Positions 1 through 6,514 are shown, counted from the stretch's first letter. The stretch: DNA of 8,626 nucleotides from Candidatus Pelethomonas intestinigallinarum (GCA_018712665.1 DVGP01000134.1:1-8626); one strand, 5' to 3'. Notes: a model not told the origin generated them from the letters alone. A program made the numbers and translations.

Positions 1-3
1 GGT

Positions 4-105
4 ATGAACATTTCGATCGGAACCATTGCGCGCACCGCCTGCCTGGCCCTGGCCCTGACCAACCAGCTGCTGTCGGCGGCGGGCCGGCCGGTGCTGCCCA
101 TCGCC
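4..105 (+). pseudogene. N-terminal fragment of an SPP1-type phage holin
   Basis: The first 34 codons read like the start of a small phage holin of the SPP1/XhlB type: a short polar start (MNISIGTIART), a hydrophobic stretch around residues 12-26, then GRPVLPI, where these proteins normally turn before a second membrane helix. Full-length members are roughly 70-90 residues with two membrane segments and form the membrane holes that release endolysin. Here only the first helix is present. From about codon 34 the reading frame continues open to 903, but that stretch is the antisense of the neighbouring kinase and not holin sequence. Only three bases lie upstream of the ATG, so the ribosome binding site is outside the window. 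The family call rests on sequence feel from 34 residues, so it is moderate. It is either a broken prophage remnant or one side of an assembly chimera. Confidence 0.62.
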
Positions 106-885
106 AAAGTCCCGCTCGTCCTCCGCGGCGGTGGCCGCGCCGAAGCGGATGGAGTCGCCGTAGTCGTACAGGGCGGAGCCGGGCATGATGGTGTCCAGGT
201 CGATGACGCACAATGCCTCGTGGGTGTCGTAGTCCAGCATGACGTTGTTCAGCTTGGTGTCGTTGTGGGTGACCCGGAGGGGGAGCGCGCCCTCCGCCAG
301 ACCCTTAACGATGCTGTCCGCGCCCGCCTCCCGGTCCAGATAGGCCCGGATCTCTGCCTGGCAGTCCTTGGCCCGGCCCAGGGGGTCCTCCGCCAGGGCC
401 TGGTGGAGCTTCCGGTACCGGTCGGGGGTGTTGTGGAAATTGGGGATGGGCTCGTGGAGGGTGGCCGCAGGGAAGTCGGCCAGCTGGCGCTGGAAGGCGC
501 CGAAGGCCACCCCGCTCTGGTAGAAGTCCTCCGGGCGGGTGGGGGCCTGGAGGCAGACGCTGTTGGAGATGAAGGGGAAGGCGCGCCAGTAGCCGCCCTG
601 GTCGTCTACGAAGCAGGGCCCGCCGTCCCGGGTGGGAACCAGCCGCAGGCAGCGGCGGGGGTCGGCGGTCCGGCGGCCGAGAAACGCCGTCACCGCCGCG
701 ATGTTCTCCATCAGCTCCCAGGGCTTGGGGAACACCGTGCCGTTCACCCGCTGCACGATGTACATCAGCCCGCTGTCGCAGGCCACGGCGTAGGTGTCGT
801 TGATGTGGCCGCTGCCGTAGCGCCCGGCGTAGAGAGGGGCGCCGCGGAGAGCAAAGGCGGCCAGGGCTTGATTGAGCGGTTCCAT
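106..885 (-). CDS. NahK-like sugar phosphotransferase (APH fold), 3' end missing
   Basis: This is an aminoglycoside-phosphotransferase-fold small-molecule kinase, closest in motif to N-acetylhexosamine 1-kinases, which phosphorylate GalNAc/GlcNAc released from mucin or milk glycans. The start is the ATG at 885, preceded by GGGAGG (893-898) at 7-base spacing. The Brenner-type catalytic loop HNDTKLNN lies at residues 207-214, with D209 the likely base and N214 a metal ligand. The metal-binding segment VIDLDT follows at 227-232, then MPG and LYDYGDSIRFG. Recognisable kinase sequence stops at about residue 260 (AAEDERDFG). Family members usually run about 90-100 residues further, with a helical C-terminal domain. 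Beyond that the frame stays open to the window edge but encodes the antisense of a holin, so the C-terminus is lost. It is divergent from the AraC regulator across 206 bases. The exact sugar substrate cannot be read from the sequence. Confidence 0.85.
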
Positions 886-1091
886 GATCGGTCCTCCCTA
901 TAAGAATATGGTGGCTGCCCCGGGGGACATTTCACAAGCTCACGGAATGATCCCACGATAGGTTTCTTTTACTTTACCACCGGGGCGGCCGGACCGCAAG
1001 GGGGGAGGACGGGAAGGTGCCCTTTTTGCAAGATCTGTTGAGAAATTTGTAAGTCCCCGTCGCCGGTGGACAGAGGAGGCGGAGCATATCC
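886..1091. other. Divergent intergenic region, kinase/AraC
   Basis: These 206 bases separate the divergent NahK-like kinase and the AraC gene and carry the ribosome binding sites of both. I see no convincing gene and no promoter that clearly fits. The best + strand candidate is TTGCAA (1026-1031), 16 bases, then TGTAAG, which is weak. If the AraC protein controls the kinase, its sites would be expected here, but I could not identify a clear direct-repeat operator. Confidence 0.4.
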
Positions 1092-2234
1092 ATGCTGAAA
1101 AACTTGAACCCCATCACGGCCGCCCGGTTCGGCCGGCTGCTGGATGAGCGGGAGGGCCTTCCCGAGGGGGAGGAGCGTCCGGTGGAGGCCGGGGAGAGGC
1201 TGGAGCTTCTCCGCTGCCCGGGAGAGGTCCGGCTGGGCCCAGGGCGGGGGATGGCGGCCCTCTGCCTCTGCCGGGAAGGACAGGCCGGGGACATGTTCTA
1301 TCTGGACAAGCCTGTCGCGCTGAAGCCGGGGACGGAATTCGCCCTGCTTCCCCTGGAGGAGGGCAGCGCCGTGCGCCTGGCGGCGGACCGGCCCCTGGAG
1401 AGGGCGAGCTCTCTGCCCACGGCGGAGCCTGGCCTGATCCGGCCCACCATTCGGGTGGAGAGGATCCTCACCCTCTTCTATCAGGAGAAGGAGCCGGGGT
1501 TCTTCTTCCCGGGGGAGCGGCACCGGCCCTATGAGCTGATCTATGTGGACCACGGGCGGCTCCACAACGTGGTCGGCGGGCGGGACTACGCGCTGGGGCA
1601 GAACCAGGCGCTGATCGTGCCGCCGGACCAGTGGCACATGCAGTACGGCGAGGAGGGGGAGCGGGTGGGCTTTATCACCGCCTCCTTCACCTGCGCCGGG
1701 CCGCTGCCGGAGGAGATCCTGCTGCGGGTGCTGGACCGGGACCAGACGGCGCGGGAGCTGGCCCGGGCGCTGGCGGCGGAGGAGGAGAGGGAACAGCCCT
1801 ACCGGGGCGATCTGCTGGTGGCGGTTCTCCAGGCTATGCTGGCCCTGTGGGCCCGGCGGGCGGCGGGCGGCGGGGGGGAGGCTGTCGCGGCTCCCGCCAC
1901 ACGGCGCGGCGAGTGCCGGATTTTGGACCAGGCCATCCAATATGTGGCGGAGAGCACCCGCGACAGGCTGACGGTCCAATCCCTGGCCCGCCGCTGCAAC
2001 GTGAGCACCGCCTACCTCTCCGCCCTGTTCCGGCGCCACCTGGGGATCTCCCCCGGCGCCTACATTATGCGGACAAAGCTGGAGGAGAGCCGCGGCCTGA
2101 TCTGCTCGGGGGCCGGGACCATATCCCAGATCGCCCAGACCCTGCGGTTCTCCAGCGTCCAGCACTTTTCCGCGGCCTTCCGCCGCCGCTACGGAATCCC
2201 GCCCTCGGTCTACGCCCGGGGCGTCCGGGAGTAG
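1092..2234 (+). CDS. AraC-family transcriptional regulator with cupin sensor
   Basis: A 380-residue DNA-binding regulator that probably senses a sugar or related small molecule. The C-terminal ~105 residues are a typical AraC domain. The first helix-turn-helix is near residues 297-316 (SLARRCNVSTAYLSALF) and the second near 343-368 (ISQIAQTLRFSSVQHFSAAF), ending in the usual FRRRYGIPPSVYA. A cupin-like ligand domain covers about 140-215, with HRPYELIYV at 144-152 and the strand-turn IVPPDQWHMQY. The first ~120 residues form an extra domain that I do not recognise, so the protein is longer than the common ~290-residue AraC/cupin type. AGGAGG at 1074-1079 lies 12 bases before the ATG, with a closer GGAG at 1081-1084. 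It is divergent from the NahK-like kinase, its most likely target by position. It could also act on the FGGY operon, but nothing in the sequence proves either. Confidence 0.93.
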   Translation: MLKNLNPITAARFGRLLDEREGLPEGEERPVEAGERLELLRCPGEVRLGPGRGMAALCLCREGQAGDMFYLDKPVALKPGTEFALLPLEEGSAVRLAADRPLERASSLPTAEPGLIRPTIRVERILTLFYQEKEPGFFFPGERHRPYELIYVDHGRLHNVVGGRDYALGQNQALIVPPDQWHMQYGEEGERVGFITASFTCAGPLPEEILLRVLDRDQTARELARALAAEEEREQPYRGDLLVAVLQAMLALWARRAAGGGGEAVAAPATRRGECRILDQAIQYVAESTRDRLTVQSLARRCNVSTAYLSALFRRHLGISPGAYIMRTKLEESRGLICSGAGTISQIAQTLRFSSVQHFSAAFRRRYGIPPSVYARGVRE

Positions 2235-2361
2235 AGACGGTAAACTCGCAGCAGGACCCGGATACGCGGTTTGCCAAAGGAGAGCTGTTGGCTCTGCCGA
2301 AATCGGGGGTGAGCGAAGCCCTCTGGGCTGCGGCCATATTCCCGGCCGTGCCGGCAGGCAA

Positions 2362-2399
2362 AAAGCGAGACGAAGTCGTGTTAGACTTCGTCTCGCTTT
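2362..2399. terminator. Rho-independent terminator between AraC and EamA genes
   Basis: A perfect 16-bp stem (2362-2377 pairing with 2384-2399) has a 6-base loop, GTGTTA. On the - strand the stem runs out into TTTTTGCC, the classic arrangement for ending the EamA transcript, whose stop codon is at 2412. On the + strand it is followed by TTTGCG, so it may also stop AraC transcription, less efficiently. The 177 bases between the two stop codons hold no gene. Confidence 0.9.
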
Positions 2400-2411
2400 G
2401 CGTTCTCCGCC

Positions 2412-3275
2412 TTACAGCAGCATGGCCAGGGTCCCCGCTGTCACCAGGACCAGCCCCCAGCCTGAGCGTGCGGTGAGCCTCTCATGAAATACCAGGTAGG
2501 AGAAGGCCACGGTGACCAGTATGCTCAGCTTGTCGATGGGCACCACCACGCTGGCCGGCCCGTCCTGAAGAGCCCGGTAGTAGCACAGCCAGGAGGCCCC
2601 CGTAGCCAGGCCGGACAGGCAGATGAAGCCCAGCTCCCTCCGAGGCACTTGCTTGACCAGACTGGCCTTGCCGGTCACCAGCACCATGAGCCAGGCCATC
2701 ACCAGCACTACCCCGGTGCGCACCGCGGTGCCCAGGTTGGACTCCACCCCCTGGATGCCCACCTTGCCCAGAATGGCGGTGAGGCTGGCAAAGATGGCGG
2801 AGCCGAAAGCATAGAGCATCCAGCCGCGCTTCTGCGGGGCGGCCCGCTCCGCTGCGGGCTTGGGCTCGATCATCAGGAAGGTCCCCACGCCGATGAGCGC
2901 CACCCCGATCCCCTGGAACAGGCCGATGGGCTCTCCCAGCAGGAGAAAGGCCAGCAGGATGGTGAGCACGGTGCTGGATTTGTCAATGGGCACCACCTTG
3001 TTGATGTCCCCGATCTGGAGGGCCCGGAAGTAGCACAGCCAGGAAGCCCCGGTGGCCAGACCCGACAGGATCAGAAAGAGCAGAGTGGTCCCGCCCAGGC
3101 TTCCCAGCTGGTCCTGAGAGCCTGCCACCAGAACCATGATCCAGGCGAAGACCAGGACCACGATGGTGCGGATGGCGGTAGCCACCGTGGAGTCTGTTTT
3201 CCGAATGCCGCATTTGGCAAGAATGGCGGTGGCCCCGGCGAACAGGGCGGAGCCCGCCGCAAAGAAGATCCACAT
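2412..3275 (-). CDS. EamA/DMT-family membrane transporter, two near-repeat halves
   Basis: A 287-residue integral membrane protein of the drug/metabolite transporter superfamily, probably ten helices, that moves a small metabolite across the cytoplasmic membrane; the substrate is unknown. The start is the ATG at 3275, preceded by AGGTGA (3281-3286). The open frame continues upstream only by running antisense-like through the TetR gene, so a longer start is rejected. The protein consists of two EamA units, residues 1-137 and 151-287, joined by a charged linker (PKPAAERAAPQKR). They align without gaps at about 48% identity by hand count. SGLATGASWLCY recurs at 71-82 in both units, and VVPIDK recurs too. 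Most two-unit EamA proteins have far more diverged halves. It lies 101 bases after the TetR gene on the same strand, and a palindrome in its upstream region suggests control by that repressor. Confidence 0.94.
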   Translation of the reverse strand: MWIFFAAGSALFAGATAILAKCGIRKTDSTVATAIRTIVVLVFAWIMVLVAGSQDQLGSLGGTTLLFLILSGLATGASWLCYFRALQIGDINKVVPIDKSSTVLTILLAFLLLGEPIGLFQGIGVALIGVGTFLMIEPKPAAERAAPQKRGWMLYAFGSAIFASLTAILGKVGIQGVESNLGTAVRTGVVLVMAWLMVLVTGKASLVKQVPRRELGFICLSGLATGASWLCYYRALQDGPASVVVPIDKLSILVTVAFSYLVFHERLTARSGWGLVLVTAGTLAMLL

Positions 3276-3293
3276 ATCTGTCACCTCAGTTCT

Positions 3294-3299
3294 ATGATA
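3294..3299 (-). promoter_or_regulatory. Candidate -10 box for the EamA gene
   Basis: TATCAT on the - strand (5 of 6 matches to TATAAT) lies about 20 bases before the EamA start codon. No good -35 box lies 17 bases upstream, as expected if an activator is needed or the promoter is weak. The implied leader is very short, so the call is tentative. Confidence 0.35.
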
Positions 3300-3303
3300 T
3301 CCG

Positions 3304-3316
3304 AGACGGGCCGTCT
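3304..3316. promoter_or_regulatory. Candidate operator palindrome upstream of EamA
   Basis: AGACGGGCCGTCT is a perfect palindrome of two 6-base arms around a central G. It lies immediately upstream of the candidate -10 box, where a -35/-10 spacer would be, a classic place for a repressor. TetR proteins bind such short palindromes, and a tetR gene ends 61 bases away. Binding by that protein is inferred, not shown. Confidence 0.4.
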
Positions 3317-3335
3317 GAGAGGCGCGGGGGCATTT

Positions 3336-3366
3336 TCGGCAGGCCGCCCTGTTGGCGGCCTGCCGA
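3336..3366 (-). other. Intergenic stem-loop after TetR
   Basis: A perfect 13-bp GC-rich stem (3336-3348 with 3354-3366) with a 5-base loop begins about ten bases after the TetR stop codon. On the - strand it is followed by AAAATGCC and not by a T tract, so it is not a standard terminator. It may slow read-through or protect the 3' end of the CYTH-TetR message from nucleases. Confidence 0.6.
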
Positions 3367-3376
3367 TCCATCATAT

Positions 3377-3985
3377 TTACCCATTCCGCTCCGGCAGGGC
3401 GCAGGCCAGGACGCGGAGGAAGGCCCGGTCCAGACGCTCCGTCCAGTAGGACACAGGGTGCCTCTCCAGGTGGACCCACTGGAACTGGGTGATCAGGTAG
3501 AGGCCCATGACCAGCTCGGTGATGTCGTCCGCGTCCATGTCGCGGCGGAGCTCCCCGGCATCCTGGGCCTGACAGACCAGCCCGCGGAGGATTCGGACCA
3601 TCTCCAGCCGGGTGGCAAACATGCCGCTGTCCTCGCAGGAATTGAGATAGGAGATTTTCCGGCTCAAGGAGATATAGCACATGGAGTCCAGCACGAAGGC
3701 CTCCAGCACGCGCCGCAGGCGCTCCAGCGCGCTGGGCTCCTCGGCCAGCTCCCCCTCGATCATCTCGCGGATCTGCTCCAGCTCCGCCTCCGCGATCCCC
3801 ATGAGAAGGCTGTCCTTGCCGGGAAAATAGTTGTAAAGAGTGGCCTTGGAGACCTCGGAGCGTTCCGCTACGTCGTCCATGGTGGTCTCCTCGTACCCTT
3901 TGGCGCTGAAGAGCTGGCGGGAGGCCCGGAGGATGCGCTGGCGGCACCGGATCTTATTGCGTTCTCTTCTACCCTGCTTCTCCAT
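3377..3985 (-). CDS. TetR-family transcriptional repressor
   Basis: A 202-residue regulator with the TetR DNA-binding domain at its N-terminus. A basic start (RRERNKIRCRQRIL) leads into helix 1 and then FSAKGYEETTMDDVAERS, with the recognition helix and cap SKATLYNYFPGKDSLL at about 46-61. The remaining ~140 helical residues would form the ligand-binding and dimer domain, with no recognisable family signature. I prefer the ATG at 3985 because AGGAGG (3993-3998) is 7 bases upstream. A GTG at 3991 overlaps the CYTH stop codon but would leave only one base between it and that ribosome binding site. The ribosome binding site lies inside the last codons of the CYTH gene, so the two are probably translationally coupled. 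Candidate operators lie in the CYTH promoter and before the EamA gene, suggesting self-control plus control of the transporter. Confidence 0.94.
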   Translation of the reverse strand: MEKQGRRERNKIRCRQRILRASRQLFSAKGYEETTMDDVAERSEVSKATLYNYFPGKDSLLMGIAEAELEQIREMIEGELAEEPSALERLRRVLEAFVLDSMCYISLSRKISYLNSCEDSGMFATRLEMVRILRGLVCQAQDAGELRRDMDADDITELVMGLYLITQFQWVHLERHPVSYWTERLDRAFLRVLACALPERNG

Positions 3986-3987
3986 AC

Positions 3988-4548
3988 TCACGCCTCCTGA
4001 GCCGGGGCCATCAGCAGCTCCAGATATGACCGGCGCTCCAGAGCCCGGCGTGACACCCCCAGGTCCTCCAGCAGTGCCAGCAGGCCGTCCACGGCGGCGT
4101 CCCTGTCCCCACTGTCCAGCAGGAGGCGCTCCAGCTCCAGGTAGCTCCCCAGCCCCTCCACCTGGTCCAGGCAGGCGGTCACGCCGTCCCGGAGGAAGGT
4201 CCGCCGCTCCTTGTCAACGGTGAACACAGGCTGAAAGCCCAGAGCGCCCAGAATGGCGCGGAGGGTATCCGGATCCCCGGCGGTCGTTTCGTACTCCCGG
4301 CGGGTGTTGGAGCGGGGGTCCTCCTTGGGCCCCTTGTAGGTTAGGAGGACATTTTCCTCTCCGCCGGAGGAGACCCGGCGCAGGCGAAGGGCCTCATCAG
4401 TCCTCCGGAAGTCCCGGTCCCCGCCGTTAAAGTAGAGGTCCGTCTCCCGGACGGTCTCCCCGGGGACAAAGCCGAGCGCCGCCAGGCGATCCGGCAGAAT
4501 GCCGGCCAGAGCCTCTGTCAGAGCAGCTTTCAATTCCACTTCCGTCAT
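3988..4548 (-). CDS. CYTH-domain protein (class IV adenylate cyclase/triphosphatase-like)
   Basis: A 186-residue protein of the CYTH tunnel fold, which binds triphosphate-containing substrates with divalent metals. The signature ExExK is seen as E3-V-E5-L-K7. Other expected charged positions follow: D37 in ETDLYF, RLRR at 55-58, K72 in LLTYKGP, RREYE at 83-87, KERR at 113-116, then LDQVEGLGSYLELE at 127-140, which matches the VEGLGxFxEIE motif closely. That spacing is typical of CyaB-like class IV adenylate cyclases and related thiamine-triphosphatase or inorganic triphosphatase proteins; the sequence cannot decide between them. In many bacteria such proteins are probably triphosphatases and not cyclases. 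The ATG at 4548 is preceded only by a weak purine stretch. It is the first gene of a unit with TetR, read from the promoter at 4597-4625. Confidence 0.9.
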   Translation of the reverse strand: MTEVELKAALTEALAGILPDRLAALGFVPGETVRETDLYFNGGDRDFRRTDEALRLRRVSSGGEENVLLTYKGPKEDPRSNTRREYETTAGDPDTLRAILGALGFQPVFTVDKERRTFLRDGVTACLDQVEGLGSYLELERLLLDSGDRDAAVDGLLALLEDLGVSRRALERRSYLELLMAPAQEA

Positions 4549-4564
4549 GGTGTTCCCACTTTCC

Positions 4565-4594
4565 CCCTCACGGCAGGGTGAGGGCGTGTTTTTT
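4565..4594 (+). terminator. Hairpin with T tract in the CYTH leader
   Basis: A 7-bp stem (4565-4571 with 4578-4584, loop GGCAGG) is followed four bases later by six Ts on the + strand, which has the form of a rho-independent terminator. No + strand gene lies just upstream, so its use in that direction is unclear; it would block antisense read-through towards the kinase operon. In the CYTH transcript it would form a leader hairpin 14 bases or more before the start codon. Confidence 0.45.
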
Positions 4595-4596
4595 AT

Positions 4597-4625
4597 ATTA
4601 TATCGGTGAACCGAGTAAAAGTAAA
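4597..4625 (-). promoter_or_regulatory. Promoter for the CYTH-TetR unit with operator-like palindrome
   Basis: On the - strand a perfect TATAAT (4597-4602) lies 17 bases after TTTACT (4620-4625, 4 of 6 to the -35 consensus). The spacer holds the palindrome TCGGTGAACCGA (4603-4614), placed so that a bound repressor would block RNA polymerase. Self-repression by the TetR protein encoded in this unit is a reasonable inference. The transcript would start near 4590, about 40 bases before the CYTH start codon. Confidence 0.65.
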
Positions 4626-4666
4626 GCGGTGGCCGGCATGGATTTCCTGGAAAAAGTCAGCTTATG

Positions 4667-4823
4667 AAACGTCATGCGCCCTGGCGCATAACGTTTTCGC
4701 GCATATGGGACGTCCCGGCCCATGCGCTTTTAATGTCACGGCCGTGCCGCTGAAAGCGGCACATGGCCAAGTTTGCTATGCTTTTTCATAGCGAATATGC
4801 ACAAAATGTGCCGAGAAATTTCT
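4667..4823. repeat. Array of five inverted repeats upstream of the kinase operon
   Basis: Five inverted repeats are packed into 157 bases. (1) 4667-4680 with 4683-4696: 14-base arms with one mismatch. (2) 4699-4709 with 4719-4727: arms GCGCAT/ATGCGC with a 2-base bulge, also holding the perfect palindrome GGGACGTCCC at 4707-4716. (3) 4740-4751 with 4755-4768: 12 pairs, loop GAA, 2-base bulge. (4) 4772-4780 with 4787-4795: 9 pairs, loop CTTTTT. (5) 4799-4803 with 4807-4811, followed by the palindrome AGAAATTTCT at 4814-4823. The hexamer ATGCGC or its complement recurs four times in repeats 1 and 2 (4674, 4684, 4699, 4722). They end 32 bases before the operon's -35 box. They may be regulator binding sites or a structured RNA. 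No open frame here looks like a real protein. Confidence 0.75.
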
Positions 4824-4855
4824 GTGCGCGGATGTCAAAAATATAGAATTTTGTA

Positions 4856-4884
4856 TTGACTATAAATTTAGAATAAAGTACAAC
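4856..4884 (+). promoter_or_regulatory. Promoter of the FGGY kinase-aminotransferase-RLP operon
   Basis: TTGACT (4856-4861, 5 of 6) and TACAAC (4879-4884, 4 of 6) are separated by exactly 17 bases in the only AT-rich stretch of the region. Transcription would begin near 4891, leaving a leader of about 52 bases. This also argues against the earlier in-frame ATG at 4889 as the kinase start. Confidence 0.7.
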
Positions 4885-4890
4885 ATTCTT

Positions 4891-4906
4891 GCGGGCCATC
4901 GCCCGC
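4891..4906 (+). promoter_or_regulatory. Inverted repeat at the predicted transcript start
   Basis: GCGGGC and GCCCGC flank a 4-base CATC loop exactly at the predicted transcription start. It could be a repressor site or a stabilising hairpin at the 5' end of the operon message; the sequence does not decide between them. Confidence 0.45.
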
Positions 4907-4942
4907 GGAAAAACTTCACGCATACAGGAGGGAGTGGAGCGG

Positions 4943-6481
4943 ATGTCGGTGAAGGTGATTGCCTACGATGTTGGGACAACAGGGCTGAAGACCTGCCTGT
5001 TCAGCATCTCCGCGGAGGAGAGTGTGCGGTATCTGGCGGGGGAGGTGGAGCACTATGAGCTCCATGTGTTGGAAAACGGCGGCGTGGAGCAGGAGGCCTC
5101 CGACTGGTGGGAGGGCATGTCCAGGAGCACCAAGCGGCTTTTGGCCAAAACCGGGGTCCCACCGGAGGAGATCCGGGGCATCACCTTCTGCTCTCAGTTT
5201 CAAACGGTGGTGCTGGTGGACAAGAGCGGCCGGCCTCTGCGCCGGGCCATGAGCTGCATGGACGCCAGGGCCGACGCCCAGTTCAAGCGGTACATGGGTA
5301 CGGGCATCAAGGTGGAGGGCCTGGACATCATCAAGGTGCTCAAGTACCTGAAAATCACCGGCGCGGTGTCCGGCAGCGCCAAGGACCCGGCCTGGAAGTA
5401 CCTGTGGGTCCGGGACAATGAGCCGGAGATCTTTCAGAAGGTCTACAAGTGGCTGGACGCCAAGGAGTACCTGATCTGCCGGGCCACCGGAGTGATGAAG
5501 GCCAGCCGGGACGACGCCAACGGCACCTTCCTCTACGATGTGAAGAAGGGAACGTGGAGTCCGACCCTGTGCAGGATGCTGGACATCAACATGGAGCACC
5601 TGCCGGAGCTGTGCGACTCCGCCGACCAGGTGGGCAAGCTGCTGCCGGGGCCCGCGGAGGAGCTGGGCCTGGCGGCAGGGACGGCGGTGTTCTCCGGCGG
5701 CAGCGACGTGAGCCTGTGCTCCGTGGGGGCCGGCTGCGTGGATATCGGGGATGTGCTGGTCTACTCCGGCACCTCCGGCTGGGTAGCCACCACGGTGGAT
5801 AAGCTCCACCTGGACCTGGGAAACCTGATCGGGGCCCTGGTGGGGGCGGACCCCACCAGCTACAACTACATCGCCGAGGTGGAGACCAGCGGCAAGTGCA
5901 TGGAGTGGGTGAAGGACCGGATCGACCGGATGGAGATGGACTACGACGACATGATTGAGTACATCAAGGACACCCCCGCCGGGGCCAACGGCGTGGTGTT
6001 CTCCCCCTGGATGCACGGCAACCGCTGTCCCTTCGACGACGCCAACTCCCGGGGCGTGTTCTTCAACCTGGATATCAGCACCCGGGGCAGCGATCTGATG
6101 AAGGCGGTCATCGAGGGGGTGTGCCTCCATATGCGGTGGCTGCTGGAGTGCACGGAGAAGTCCTTCAAGACCCGTCCCGTGATCCGCTTCGCCGGGGGCA
6201 GCGCCATCTCCCCCTACATCTGCCAGGTCATGGCGGACGTGCTGGGCCGGGAGGTGGAGACCATTGAGAACACCCGGCAGGTGGGGGCCATGGGAGCCGC
6301 GGCCCTGCTGGCGGTGAGCTTCGGGATGCTCCCGAACATCCGGGAGATCAAGCAGATCATTCAGGTGAGCCATGTCTACAAGCCCCGGCCGGAGAACACG
6401 GCGGTCTACGACAAGCTTCTGCCGGTGTTCATTGACCTGTATCGGAACAACAAGAAATCCTTCGCCGCCCTCAACGGCTGA
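4943..6481 (+). CDS. FGGY-family carbohydrate kinase
   Basis: A 512-residue ATP-dependent sugar kinase of the xylulokinase/glycerol kinase superfamily, acting in the cytoplasm. The start is the ATG at 4943, with AGGAGGG (4926-4932) 10 bases upstream. The N-terminal FGGY domain opens with the phosphate-binding loop AYDVGTTGLK (residues 7-16) and carries the substrate-side motif MSCMDARAD (103-111), where many relatives have Trp before the Asp. The C-terminal domain has SGGSDVSLC with D255 as the likely catalytic base, YSGTSGW (274-280) for nucleotide binding, and FAGGSAISP (416-424), where the adenosine-binding motif is expected. Length and motif order are normal, so the enzyme should be active. 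It does not read as a standard XylB, AraB, GlpK or RhaB, so the substrate is unassigned. It is the first gene of the operon; the aminotransferase starts 33 bases later. Confidence 0.95.
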   Translation: MSVKVIAYDVGTTGLKTCLFSISAEESVRYLAGEVEHYELHVLENGGVEQEASDWWEGMSRSTKRLLAKTGVPPEEIRGITFCSQFQTVVLVDKSGRPLRRAMSCMDARADAQFKRYMGTGIKVEGLDIIKVLKYLKITGAVSGSAKDPAWKYLWVRDNEPEIFQKVYKWLDAKEYLICRATGVMKASRDDANGTFLYDVKKGTWSPTLCRMLDINMEHLPELCDSADQVGKLLPGPAEELGLAAGTAVFSGGSDVSLCSVGAGCVDIGDVLVYSGTSGWVATTVDKLHLDLGNLIGALVGADPTSYNYIAEVETSGKCMEWVKDRIDRMEMDYDDMIEYIKDTPAGANGVVFSPWMHGNRCPFDDANSRGVFFNLDISTRGSDLMKAVIEGVCLHMRWLLECTEKSFKTRPVIRFAGGSAISPYICQVMADVLGREVETIENTRQVGAMGAAALLAVSFGMLPNIREIKQIIQVSHVYKPRPENTAVYDKLLPVFIDLYRNNKKSFAALNG

Positions 6482-6514
6482 CGGCGGCATTTTGAAACAG
6501 GAGGCGGAACAGAT

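Noticed and set aside
4..903. Long + strand open frame of 299 codons
   Set aside because: Only the first 34 codons resemble a protein (holin). The rest is antisense of the NahK-like kinase, which has its own motifs and ribosome binding site on the - strand.
2412..3947. 511-residue reading of the EamA gene with a long N-terminal part
   Set aside because: The upstream part is the wrong frame of the TetR gene. The ATG at 3275 has its own ribosome binding site and gives a normal-length transporter.
4750..4765. Catabolite-responsive (cre) site around TGAAAGCGGCACA
   Set aside because: It matches the first half of the consensus but fails in the second half, and the bases are explained by the stem of inverted repeat 3.
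4606..4791. 61-codon + strand frame in the control region
   Set aside because: It lies across the inverted-repeat array, has no ribosome binding site and no recognisable protein features.
4667..4823. CRISPR array
   Set aside because: The repeats are inverted and differ from each other; there is no regular direct repeat with unique spacers and no cas gene.
4889..4942. Earlier ATG for the FGGY kinase adding 18 residues
   Set aside because: It lies at or before the predicted transcript start and has no ribosome binding site. The added residues are not part of the FGGY fold, which begins normally after 4943.
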